Shown: positions 33,901 through 41,547 of the stretch, piece after piece
Numbering within the stretch: the stretch's first letter is position 1
Layout of the letters: every line of letters starts with the position of its first letter
DNA from: Luteitalea sp. TBR-22
Lineage (GTDB): Bacteria > Acidobacteriota > Vicinamibacteria > Vicinamibacterales > Vicinamibacteraceae
Direction: 5' to 3'
Assembly: GCF_016865485.1 (NCBI RefSeq)
Contig: NZ_AP024452.1
Span: 4,300,501 to 4,364,500, forward strand
DNA: 64,000 nucleotides
Notes under the pieces: generated by a model
What the model was told of the DNA's origin: nothing
The model's input: only the letters and a program-made list of their open reading frames with translations
Databases searched by the model: none
Made by a program: the position numbers and the translations under genes

Positions 33901-35084
33901 GCGTTGACGTTCAGCGCATCGACGGAGTAGGTGCCATCGGCCGCATCGGGAGTGACCGGGTAGTCGGGCGACATCGTGTCACCGACGAAGTACACGCGGC
34001 CCTGCGCGTCGACGTCGAGCCCGCCCGGCGTGTACGGCCAGGTGCCCTCGTCGAGGCTGCCCCCGAAGAGCGTCGAGTAGACCAGCGCCGTGCCCGCCGG
34101 GTTGAATTTGCTGACGAAGTAGTCCACCGGGTACTGTCCGCCCGGCGCCGGCGTGCCGGCCCGCTGCGGCTGCACGGCCCCCGGCGTGACCGGGAAGCCG
34201 CCGTGGTCGGCACTGACGCCGAGCACGTAGATGTAGCCGGCCGCGTCCACCTTCATGCTGAGGATCGTCTCCTCGCTCGCGCCGCCGAACCAGGTCGAGT
34301 ACACGAGGACCGGGTCGATGACGAGGCGCTGCGAGCGGTCGTAGGCGCCGACGCGGAACCCGACGCGGCGTGCGGCGGCATCCCAGGTGAAGGCGCTGGG
34401 CACCACGACGCGACGCCCGCCGATCTCCTGGTAGGCGAGGGGGGCACGCTGGCGCAGCTGCTGCGCCCCGACGTGCAGCACGAGGTCGCCCGTGGACGCC
34501 TCGATCTCGACGCGGTCGGCGCCCGACACGAGCATGCCGGCGTCGGCCGGGTCGGCGCCAGGGGCGATCACGAAGTCGTACTCGAGCTCCTGCTGGTTCC
34601 CGTAGTACACGACGTCGATGCCCGGACGCACCTGCGCGGCCCGGACGCGCCCGTAGACGTCGATGCCGGCCTGCCAGTCGGCCCGCGTGCCGACGTAGCG
34701 ATGGAGCACGCCCGGCTGGCGATCCATGCCGTCGAGGCCGTGCGCCCGACCGTCGACGGTGAAGCTGACCTCCGCGCGGCGGTCAGCCGCAGTGAGGGCG
34801 AGGGTGGCGCCGGCAGGCGTGACCGACACGTGGTAGCCCTGACCGCGGGCAACGAAGCGAGGCGTGCCCGACACGGGCCGCGACTCGAAGGTCATGGGCA
34901 ACGCGCCCAGCGTGGCGGCAGCACGTGCCCGAGACGAGGGCACCGCCGACGACGCCGCAGCCGACGTGCCCGCGGCGGCATGCACCGCGGTGGTCGCACG
35001 CCACGGGCTGGTGGCCCCGATGGTGAGGAGTGTCGCGGCGAGGGCCGCAGTGGATCTGATGACGGATGTATGACTGGCGTTCAC
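30936..35084 (-). CDS. Giant secreted SBBP beta-propeller protein with DUF11 domain and four-unit C-terminal module
   Basis: The 1382-aa protein starts at a GTG with GGAGGT 10 bp upstream; an in-frame extension to 35303 lacks a site. A signal peptide covers about residues 1-35. A DUF7948-like domain with RPGIDVVYYGNQQELEYDF spans about 50-290, followed by SBBP-type repeats (YSTWFGG, YVLG, FPVTPGA) to about 780, a DUF11 adhesion-like repeat (TLTKTVNVATVLPGQDVTF) near 805-905, a calcium-binding DADGDGLSNDFE element near 925, and four roughly 100-aa units with AEGAT, NIWVD and VERAM motifs to the end. It is probably a cell-surface or adhesion protein; the function is not established. Confidence 0.9.
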   Translation of the reverse strand: MNASHTSVIRSTAALAATLLTIGATSPWRATTAVHAAAGTSAAASSAVPSSRARAAATLGALPMTFESRPVSGTPRFVARGQGYHVSVTPAGATLALTAADRRAEVSFTVDGRAHGLDGMDRQPGVLHRYVGTRADWQAGIDVYGRVRAAQVRPGIDVVYYGNQQELEYDFVIAPGADPADAGMLVSGADRVEIEASTGDLVLHVGAQQLRQRAPLAYQEIGGRRVVVPSAFTWDAAARRVGFRVGAYDRSQRLVIDPVLVYSTWFGGASEETILSMKVDAAGYIYVLGVSADHGGFPVTPGAVQPQRAGTPAPGGQYPVDYFVSKFNPAGTALVYSTLFGGSLDEGTWPYTPGGLDVDAQGRVYFVGDTMSPDYPVTPDAADGTYSVDALNVNADAVYTRLNADGTLSYSTYIGGLRREAATGVDVDAAGNVYVLGKTASNSTTDGFVTTPNAYRTTRSGGDDVFVQRYSPAGVLLYSTYFGGSQGEMTNKGDIVANGDGKVTFGSDTSTGDLPTLNGFAPRIGNSTDGFVSQIDTDIAGTAGLLYSTYISGGSTDHVYALDIDANGFVYVGGETRSYQDFPVTPGAARAVNAPVGFGQEPWDGFVVKLDLTKTGAASRVYTTFTGGNNFDDLQDLAVDAQGRVHLVGSTRSADLPQIGALAGFQMWQMPPYVQILNAAGTAFVFSSYIGSNTNGQALYTVAVNSAGETYLGGTTNASSFYTPQFPDRFRLVNPFQTTYGGGDRDAVIQKLGFEVDLTLTKTVNVATVLPGQDVTFTLLVSNTSGDAASGVVLTDTLPAGLQYVSCTATLGGACGGTGNARTITWASLAPGATASVQIVAKMLATTPGQQITNTATVTAGVLDPVPANNTSTATVGLPTLEPTGDADGDGLSNDFETKYGLDPFGGPGSGPNDDPDGDGRTNLQELQQGTHPRGFVITYLAEGATGSFFNTRLAIANPTGQPALVLTRFQRADGATIRDYRIVPAMSRTTIDVDTVPGLENAEFSTLVEADVQVVADRTMTWGDGQYGSHAERGILTRTATRWYFAEGATLGNFNLFYLIQNPNDTAAQVKVTYLLPAGAPLVETYVVQPQSRFNIWVNDEGRNKPALAALANAELSAIVESTNGVPIIAERAMYLDQPGRPLGAGHESAGVTAPSTQWFLAEGATGDYFDLFILIANPQAADAAVQAEFLLPSGQVITKTYTVAAKSRFNIWVDLADAALADAAVSTRITSTNGVPIIVERAMWWPGPTSATWQEAHNSPGETTTGTRWSIAEGEVGGPLETETYVLIANTSSVAGTIRGTVLFDDGSAPLAREFPIAGNARFNIAPYSDFPETRGKKFGMVVESIGGAPVQIVVERAMYSNAGGVRWAAGTNALATKIQ

Positions 35085-35285
35085 GTTGGCGACCTCCGTT
35101 GCCGCGGATTGGCGCGGCGTCCGCGCGCTGCGCCGGGACCCGCCGTGCGAGCACGACCCCGGACCGCCACGCTTGCGGACCGGCCTCGTAGACGGGCGCT
35201 GATCGCCGAAAGTTCTTGGAAAAATCGACAGGAACGCGTGTTCGGTCGGCGCGCTTCGCACGTTCGACCGGGCGACACGCAGCGA

Positions 35286-35314
35286 GTGTCCGGAAACGGA
35301 CACCCGATTTTTTT
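35286..35314 (+). terminator. Canonical intrinsic terminator on the plus strand with no plus-strand gene upstream
   Basis: GTGTCCG and CGGACAC form a perfect 7-bp stem closed by a GAAA tetraloop, followed by a run of seven T starting at 35308. The genes on both sides lie on the minus strand, so this would end a rightward transcript starting inside or upstream of the 35085-35285 spacer, such as antisense RNA from the giant gene or a small RNA. On the minus strand the U-run precedes the stem and would not terminate. Confidence 0.75.
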
Positions 35315-35392
35315 GTACGGTTGCGCTTACGTCATCGAATGGCCGAGGTGCAACGGATCACCGCGTCGAAGCGAACGGCCATGACGCAGCAC

Positions 35393-35421
35393 GGGCGCGA
35401 CGACCAGTGATCGTCGCGCCC
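35393..35421 (-). terminator. Hairpin downstream of the second giant secreted protein gene
   Basis: GGGCGCGACGA and TCGTCGCGCCC form a perfect 11-bp stem around a 7-nt loop, 33 bp after the stop at 35454. It matches the stem following the paralogue at 30936. A U-run is missing. Confidence 0.6.
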
Positions 35422-35453
35422 GTCCCTGCTGGCGTCACGCCCGCCGACCTACC

Positions 35454-38400
35454 TCACTGGAGTCTCGTCGCCAGTGCGTTGGTCCCTGCGGCCCAGTGGA
35501 CGCCATTGGCGTCGGAGTACATCGCCCGCTCGACGACGATCTGCGCCGGGGACGACTGTCCGGCCGCGGGGATGCTCTGGATGAGCATGCCGAACTTCTT
35601 GCCGACCGTTGCCGGGAAGTGCACGGAGGGCACGATGCTGTCGCGACTGGTCGGCGCGAACACGAAGTCCTCGCGCGTGATCGGCGCCGTGCCGTCGTCG
35701 AACATCACGGTCGCACGGACCCGTGCAGGGAACGCCGACGTGTTGGCGATGAGGACGTAGGTCTCCGTCTGGCGTTCGCCACCGACCTCACCCGCGGCGA
35801 ACGCCCACCGGGTGCCCGTGCTGGTCTCGCCGAAGCTGTTGTGCGCCTCGTGCCACGTGGCCGACGTCGGTCCGGGCCACCACATCGAGCGCTCGACGAC
35901 GATCGGCACGCCGTTGGTCGATCGCACGCGCGAGGACAACGCCACGTTGGCCAGGCCGGGCTCCTGGTCCACCCAGATGTTCGAGCGGCTGTTGCCTGCC
36001 ACCTCGTAGGCACGCGTGATCACCTGGCCGGTCGTCAGCAGGTAGTCGACTTCGACCACCGCCTTGGTCGGGTTCGGGTTGGCCAGGAGGATGAACAGAT
36101 CGAAGTACTCGCCGGTCGCCCCCTCGGCAAGGAACCAGGTCGTCGCCGGTGCATTGACGCCCGCGCTCTCGTGGCCGGCTCCGAAAGCCTGCCCTGGCTG
36201 GTCGAGGTACATCGCGCGCTCGGCGATGATCGGCACGCCGTTGGTCGACTCGACGATCGCCGAGACGTCGGTCGAGGCCAGCGCCGCCAACGCCGGGTCC
36301 ACCACGCCCTCGTTGTCCACCCAGATGTTGAAGCGGCTCTGTCTGGCTACCGGATAGGTCTTCACCAGCGGTGCCGCCGGCGCCGGCAGCAGGTACGTCA
36401 CCTTCACCACGGCGTCGGTGGTCGTGGGGTTCTGGATCAGATAGAACAGGTTGAACGGGCCGAACGTCGCGCCCTCGGCGAAGTACCACTTGGTCTGGTT
36501 GCGCGTGACGATGCCGCGCTCGGCATGGCTGCCGTAGCCGCCCGGCCCCCACACCATCGTGCGGTCGGCGACCAGGCCGGTGTCGGCCTCGACCAGCGTC
36601 GAGAACTCCGCGGTGCCGAGCCCCTGGATGTTCTTCAGGTTCAAGGTCGCGCGGGTCAACGGCGCGATCTGCTGGTAGGTCTTGACCTCGGTGCCGTCGC
36701 CCTTCTGGTAGCTGCTCAGCACCAGCGCGTTCGTGTCGGTCGGATTGGCCAGCGCCAGTTCCGTGTCGAACGTCGAGTTGTTGGCGCCCTCGGCGAGGTA
36801 GACCACGTCGGTGCCGCGCGGATGGGTCAGGTCCGCCTGCTCCTGCAGGTTGGTCTTGCCGTCGTGATCGGGGTCGCCGCTGGCGCCGTCGTCACCGCTG
36901 TCCTTGACGCTGTTGAGGCCAAACGCGTCCTCGAACTCGTTGACGAGGCCGTCGTTGTCGGCGTCGCCCTCGGGGTCGGTGCTGGTGGTCGGCGTGCCTC
37001 CGCCAGGTTCGTTGCCCGTGTTGTTGCCGGGGTTCGGATCCACGGTGTCGGTCTGGAAGGTCGCGGTGTTGGTCCACACCATGCCCTCCCTGACCTGCGG
37101 CGCGGCGACGGTCGCGATGACGATCGTCACCGTCTGCCCCGTCGGCAGCGACGGGATGAACACGGTGCGGTTGTTGCCGTTGCCGCCGCAGGTGCCGATG
37201 CTCGTGGAGCACGAGACGAACACGACCTCGCTGGGCAGGTTGTCGGTGACCGTGATGTTCCTGGCCGTGTCGCCGGTCGGGTTGCTCAGGGTGATCGTGT
37301 AGGTGACCGACTCGCCGGCGAGCACCTTGAACTGCGGGTACGGCTTGTCGGTGACCTTGGTCATCGACATGTCGGCTGCCGCGCCGAGGCGCTGCAGCGT
37401 GGCGTCGGCGTCGCCGCCGCCGTACGTGGACTGGATCGGGTTGGCGAGCGCGAGCATGGTCGTGCCGCCGGCGCTCGTCGCGCCCACGAACACGTCATCG
37501 GTGGCCGTGATGGCGAGCGCGACGGGACCGCCGCGCCCGGAATTGCCGCCGACCAGTGACGAGAGCAGCAGGGCGTTACCGGCCGCATTCAGTTGCACCA
37601 CGGCCTGGTGTCCGCCGTTGCCGGAGCGCGTCGTCTGCAGCGTGTTGACGAGCGGGAAGTCCTGCGCCGGGTTCGGCGTGGCCGCGAACGACCCGCTGTC
37701 CACGCCCACCCAGGGCTGGTTGGCCGAGTCGAGCGCGATGTCGGTGGCGATGTCGGTGTAGTAGCCGTTGATCCGGGTGGCGAACACGACGCTGGATGCG
37801 CCGGACTGGCTGGTGTCGAACTTGGCCACCAGGACGTCCGTGCCACTGGGAGCGATCGATCCGGTCACCGTCGCCGCCCGGGGGAACGTCGCGGCCGAGG
37901 ACGAGGTCGCGCCGGCGACGTACACCTTGTCGGTCGAGTCGAGGGCGATCGACGAGAAGTACTCGTCGCCCGTGCCGCCGAGGAACGTGCCGTAGGTGAG
38001 CTGGTTGACGCCGGCCTGGCCCAGATCGAGCCTCACGAGCACGGCGTCGGGCGCTCCCGACCCATCGTAGGTCTCGGCGCGGGACGCCGTGGTGGGAAAC
38101 GCGGCGCTGCTGCTGTCGCCCACGACGTACACGACGTTGGAGGCGACGCGAGAGGCGCGGACGTTGGTGGCGCGCAGGGCGTCGCCACTCGTGCCGCCGA
38201 GGTACGTGCCGTAGGTCAGCGCGCCCGACGCGTTGAAGCGCAGGAGGAACATGTCGCCGGAGCCGTTGTAGGTCGCGTCGTACGGGTTGCCGGTGACCGT
38301 GAACCCTCCGGTGGCGCCGAGGGAGGTGTCCGAATCGGTCGAGCCGACCACGTAGACGTTGCCGGCCGCGTCCACGTCGATGCCGTGCGGCAGGTCGATG

Positions 38401-39659
38401 CGGCGGCCACCGAGGTAGGTGCCGTACGCCAGTTGGCCGGTGGACGTGAGCTTGATGTAGAAGCCGTCGAGGTTGCCCGTCGCACCCGGGTCGTCGTCGT
38501 TGTAGTCGCCGTCGGCCGGTGTCCCCGCCAGCGGCAGGTCCGTCGAGCGCGTCGTGCCGGTGACGTAGATGTTGCCGGCGCCGTCGAGGGCGAGCCCACC
38601 GTCGAAGGCGTACGGCGAGATCAGTTCGGCGCCGTTGCCGCCGAGCAGCGTCGAGAAGAGCACGGCCCCGGCGCTGGTGAACTTGACCACGAACGCGTCC
38701 GACTCCAGGTTGCGCGTCGGCTTGATCGCGTTGGTCGTCGGGAACTTGGTCGTGAACTCCTGGTCCACGGTGAAGCCGAGGGCCACGAGGTTCCCGCCGC
38801 CGTCGATGGCCATGTCGAGGATGCCCTCCTCGCCGGAGCCACCGAACCACGTCGAATAGCCGACCACCGGGTCGATCACCAGCGGGCGGGTGACGTCGTA
38901 GGCGTCCACCGCGAAGCGCACCCGGCGTCCGTCGAGCACGAAGCGGCTGCCGACCTCACGCCTGACGCCGTCGATGTCCTGGTAGGTGAAGGGGCGGTCC
39001 TGGGTCACCGTGCGATCGCCGACCGTCATCAGCAGGTCGCCGTTGGGGGCCAGGCGCACCTGGTCGGCGCCGGTCACCTCGACGGCGATCCGGGCCACGT
39101 CCGCGCCGGGAGACACCACGAAGTCGTACTGCAGCCGCTGCTGGTTGCCGTAGTACACGACGTCGATGCCGTCCCACACGCCCGGGTAGCGGATGCGGCG
39201 GAACGTCGGCAGGTCGCGCTGCCACTGCCGCGCGTCGTTGCCCCGGTAGACCGAGGTCACGCCGGGCAACGTCTCGAGCGGCTCGGGCGACGCCCCCGTG
39301 CGGGCCCCGACGAGCGTCATGCCGATCAGGGCACCCGCGCCGTCGCGATCGGCCAGAGCGATCTGCGCCCCGTGCCCGGCGAGGGCGACCCGATAGCCGT
39401 AGCCCGTCGCCAGGTAATCCACCGCCCCCTGCACGCGCCCGGCGTTGGGCTCGAAGTGCAGCGGCGCCTTGTTGATCGCCTCGATCGCCGTGGCGCGCGC
39501 CGCGCCGGTGAGTGGTCGAGCGACATCGGCGGGAGCATCCGGCGGGGAGCCCGGCCGGAGCCCCCGGGTCTGGACGGACACCGCCGCCAGCAGACACAGA
39601 AGGGAAAGCGAGGCAACGCGCCAGGCGCGGGGCCGTGAACGACGGGGAGTTCTGAGCAA
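35454..39659 (-). CDS. Giant secreted SBBP beta-propeller protein, tandem paralogue
   Basis: The 1401-aa protein starts at a TTG placed 5 bp after GGAGG, with a signal peptide (RVASLSLLCLLAAVSV, about residues 14-30). Domain order repeats the neighbour: DUF7948-like N-domain (WDGIDVVYYGNQQRLQYDF) to about 280, SBBP repeats with YSTWFGGSGEE, YVVGS and YVAGAT to about 820, a DUF11 domain (MTKVTDKPYPQFKVLAGES) near 835-940, a calcium-binding DADNDGLVNEFED element near 960, and the same four-unit module ending WAAGTNALATRLQ. The two genes are an old tandem duplication, alike in the module and diverged in the propeller. A surface role is inferred. Confidence 0.9.
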   Translation of the reverse strand: MLRTPRRSRPRAWRVASLSLLCLLAAVSVQTRGLRPGSPPDAPADVARPLTGAARATAIEAINKAPLHFEPNAGRVQGAVDYLATGYGYRVALAGHGAQIALADRDGAGALIGMTLVGARTGASPEPLETLPGVTSVYRGNDARQWQRDLPTFRRIRYPGVWDGIDVVYYGNQQRLQYDFVVSPGADVARIAVEVTGADQVRLAPNGDLLMTVGDRTVTQDRPFTYQDIDGVRREVGSRFVLDGRRVRFAVDAYDVTRPLVIDPVVGYSTWFGGSGEEGILDMAIDGGGNLVALGFTVDQEFTTKFPTTNAIKPTRNLESDAFVVKFTSAGAVLFSTLLGGNGAELISPYAFDGGLALDGAGNIYVTGTTRSTDLPLAGTPADGDYNDDDPGATGNLDGFYIKLTSTGQLAYGTYLGGRRIDLPHGIDVDAAGNVYVVGSTDSDTSLGATGGFTVTGNPYDATYNGSGDMFLLRFNASGALTYGTYLGGTSGDALRATNVRASRVASNVVYVVGDSSSAAFPTTASRAETYDGSGAPDAVLVRLDLGQAGVNQLTYGTFLGGTGDEYFSSIALDSTDKVYVAGATSSSAATFPRAATVTGSIAPSGTDVLVAKFDTSQSGASSVVFATRINGYYTDIATDIALDSANQPWVGVDSGSFAATPNPAQDFPLVNTLQTTRSGNGGHQAVVQLNAAGNALLLSSLVGGNSGRGGPVALAITATDDVFVGATSAGGTTMLALANPIQSTYGGGDADATLQRLGAAADMSMTKVTDKPYPQFKVLAGESVTYTITLSNPTGDTARNITVTDNLPSEVVFVSCSTSIGTCGGNGNNRTVFIPSLPTGQTVTIVIATVAAPQVREGMVWTNTATFQTDTVDPNPGNNTGNEPGGGTPTTSTDPEGDADNDGLVNEFEDAFGLNSVKDSGDDGASGDPDHDGKTNLQEQADLTHPRGTDVVYLAEGANNSTFDTELALANPTDTNALVLSSYQKGDGTEVKTYQQIAPLTRATLNLKNIQGLGTAEFSTLVEADTGLVADRTMVWGPGGYGSHAERGIVTRNQTKWYFAEGATFGPFNLFYLIQNPTTTDAVVKVTYLLPAPAAPLVKTYPVARQSRFNIWVDNEGVVDPALAALASTDVSAIVESTNGVPIIAERAMYLDQPGQAFGAGHESAGVNAPATTWFLAEGATGEYFDLFILLANPNPTKAVVEVDYLLTTGQVITRAYEVAGNSRSNIWVDQEPGLANVALSSRVRSTNGVPIVVERSMWWPGPTSATWHEAHNSFGETSTGTRWAFAAGEVGGERQTETYVLIANTSAFPARVRATVMFDDGTAPITREDFVFAPTSRDSIVPSVHFPATVGKKFGMLIQSIPAAGQSSPAQIVVERAMYSDANGVHWAAGTNALATRLQ

Positions 39660-39745
39660 ACGAGCCTCCGGGAGTGCACACCCACGTGTACGAGGGTGAG
39701 TGGCTCCGGCGAGGCCAAACGTGACCCGCCTTCGCCCTGCGGGCT

Positions 39746-39850
39746 ACGGCGTGGCTTGCCCCGTGATCGCCCAGCGGGCGACGGCGTGGCTTGCCCGGTG
39801 ATCGCCCGACCGGTGACGGCGTGGCGTGCCCGGTGCTCGCGCTGCCGGCG
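39746..39850. repeat. Three 35-bp tandem repeats
   Basis: Units at 39746-39780, 39781-39815 and 39816-39850 each start ACGGCGTGGC and contain TTGCCCGGTGATCGCCC with a few changes; a fourth is partial. The array follows GCCCTGCGGGCTAC, whose complement begins GTAGCC. It fills most of the 344-bp spacer between the giant gene and the permease; I see no gene there. Confidence 0.85.
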
Positions 39851-39958
39851 ACGGCGGGTTTCGCCAGGCGGCAGCCTGCGGGCTGCAGGCGACCTGCGGA
39901 GGTGAGGGGGCGGTGTTTCGGGCCCTCGACATTCCCGGCATCGCGGCATCGCGGCATT

Positions 39959-39985
39959 CCCGTCGGGCGCCCCCCGCCCGACGGG
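39959..39985. terminator. Strong hairpin just upstream of the permease gene
   Basis: CCCGTCGGGC and GCCCGACGGG form a perfect 10-bp stem around GCCCCCC (the loop is C-rich). It ends 18 bp before the permease ATG, followed by TATACTTCG. It may be an attenuator in the permease leader or a barrier to read-through; no U-run is present. Confidence 0.45.
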
Positions 39986-40003
39986 TATACTTCGCCCCAC
40001 TCG

Positions 40004-41392
40004 ATGAGCAGCGCGCCCCCGCCCCCGCATCCCGGCCAGCCCCACGGACTGGTGCGCCAGTTCGGCCTGCTCCAGGCCACGGCGCTGAACATGTCCAACA
40101 TGATCGGGATCGGGCCGTTCATCACGATCCCCCTCCTGATGACCGCCCTCGGCGGCCCGCAGGCGCTGCTCGGCTGGCTGGTCGCGTTGGTGATCGTGAT
40201 CGCCGACGGCCTGATCTGGAGCGAACTCGGGGCGGCCATGCCCGGCTCGGGCGGCACCTACCAGTACCTGCGGGAGGGATTCGGCCGCGAGAAGCTGGGG
40301 CGCCTGATGGCCTTCCTCTTCATCTGGCAGTTCATCCTGTCGGGGCCGCTCGAGATCGCCTCCGGCTACATCGGCTTCGCGCAGTACGCCCGCTACTTCT
40401 GGCCCGCGATGCCGCGCAGCTGGGTGGTCGCCCTGGCGATGACGGTGGGCGTGGTCAACATCGCGTTGCTCTATCGGCGCATCGAGTCGGTGGGACGACT
40501 CACGGTGACCCTCTGGGTGGGCACGTTGCTGACGACGCTGGCCGTCATCGTCAGCGGCGCGCTGTTCTTCCAGTCGTCGGTGGCCTTCGACTTCCCGCCG
40601 GGGGCGTTCGACTTCTCGCTCGGCTTCCTGCTCGGCCTCGGCGGCGCGGCGCGCGTCGGCATCTACGACTACCTGGGCTACTACAACATCTGCTACATCG
40701 GCGACGAGGTCCGCGAGCCGGGCTACGTGATCCCGCGCTCGATCATCTTCAGCGTCTTCGCCGTCGCGCTGATCTACATCGCCATCAACCTGTCGATCAT
40801 CGGCGTCGTCTCCTGGCGCGAATTCGTGCCGGCCTCGAGCTACCCGAAGGCCGACTTCATCGTGTCGGTGTTCATGGAGCGCCTGTACGGCACGTCGGTG
40901 GCCAGCGTGTTCACCCTCCTCGTGCTGTGGACGGCGTTCGGGTCGGTGTTCGCGCTCCTGCTCGGCTACTCGCGCATCCCCTACGCGGCGGCGCTCGACG
41001 GCACCTTCTTCACGGTGTTCGGCCGCCTCCACCCGACGCAGCATTTCCCGCACGTCGCCCTGCTCACCGTCGGCCTGCTGGCGATGATCGGCAGCACGCT
41101 GTCGCTGGGCATCGTCATCGACGCGCTGGTGACGATGCGCATCCTGGTGCAGTTCATCGGGCAGATGGGCGCCCTGGTCCTGCTGCGCCGCCAGCAACCG
41201 GACCTCCCCCGGCCGTTCCGCGTGTGGCTCTACCCGGTCCCGCTGGTGGTGGCACTCTTCGGCTGGATCTTCCTGTTCGCGACGACCGACCCGTTCGTCA
41301 TCCTGTTCGGTCTCGGGCTGCTTGCCGCCGGCGGCGTGGCCTTCCTGATCTGGTCGAAGCAGACGCGCCGCTGGCCGTTCGCCGTCAACTGA
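40004..41392 (+). CDS. APC-family amino acid/polyamine permease
   Basis: From the ATG at 40004 the protein is 462 aa with about twelve transmembrane helices. The first helix has the APC signature LNMSNMIGIGPFITIP, followed by SELGAAMPGSGGTYQYLREGFG, the conserved motif that lines the substrate path. Substrate is probably an amino acid or polyamine; sequence alone does not decide. The longer frame to 39791 runs through the spacer repeats and is rejected. The gene begins 18 bp after a strong hairpin. Confidence 0.92.
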   Translation: MSSAPPPPHPGQPHGLVRQFGLLQATALNMSNMIGIGPFITIPLLMTALGGPQALLGWLVALVIVIADGLIWSELGAAMPGSGGTYQYLREGFGREKLGRLMAFLFIWQFILSGPLEIASGYIGFAQYARYFWPAMPRSWVVALAMTVGVVNIALLYRRIESVGRLTVTLWVGTLLTTLAVIVSGALFFQSSVAFDFPPGAFDFSLGFLLGLGGAARVGIYDYLGYYNICYIGDEVREPGYVIPRSIIFSVFAVALIYIAINLSIIGVVSWREFVPASSYPKADFIVSVFMERLYGTSVASVFTLLVLWTAFGSVFALLLGYSRIPYAAALDGTFFTVFGRLHPTQHFPHVALLTVGLLAMIGSTLSLGIVIDALVTMRILVQFIGQMGALVLLRRQQPDLPRPFRVWLYPVPLVVALFGWIFLFATTDPFVILFGLGLLAAGGVAFLIWSKQTRRWPFAVN

Positions 41393-41502
41393 CGGTCTTC
41401 ATCATTCGGCCGTGGTCGTTCGGCCGTCGGCCGTCGGCGAACTTCCCGGCAGGCCCCGACCCGTGAGCTCGGAGCCGTGAGCCCTGAGCCTCCAGACATC
41501 TA

Positions 41503-41523
41503 GCGTCACGCGTTACGCGTTAC
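41503..41523. repeat. Heptamer repeat GCGTYAC x3
   Basis: GCGTCAC is followed by two GCGTTAC units, 25 bp before the ferritin-like gene. The preceding 100 bp contain further degenerate heptamers (GGCCGTC and GAGCCNT types). Confidence 0.7.
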
Positions 41524-41547
41524 ACTGCGGCCATTCCGGAGACCTGC

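Noticed and set aside
30678-35384. A 1568-codon open frame on the plus strand
   Set aside because: It is antisense to the giant secreted protein gene, has biased low-complexity composition and no domain, and reflects the scarcity of stop codons in GC-rich sequence.
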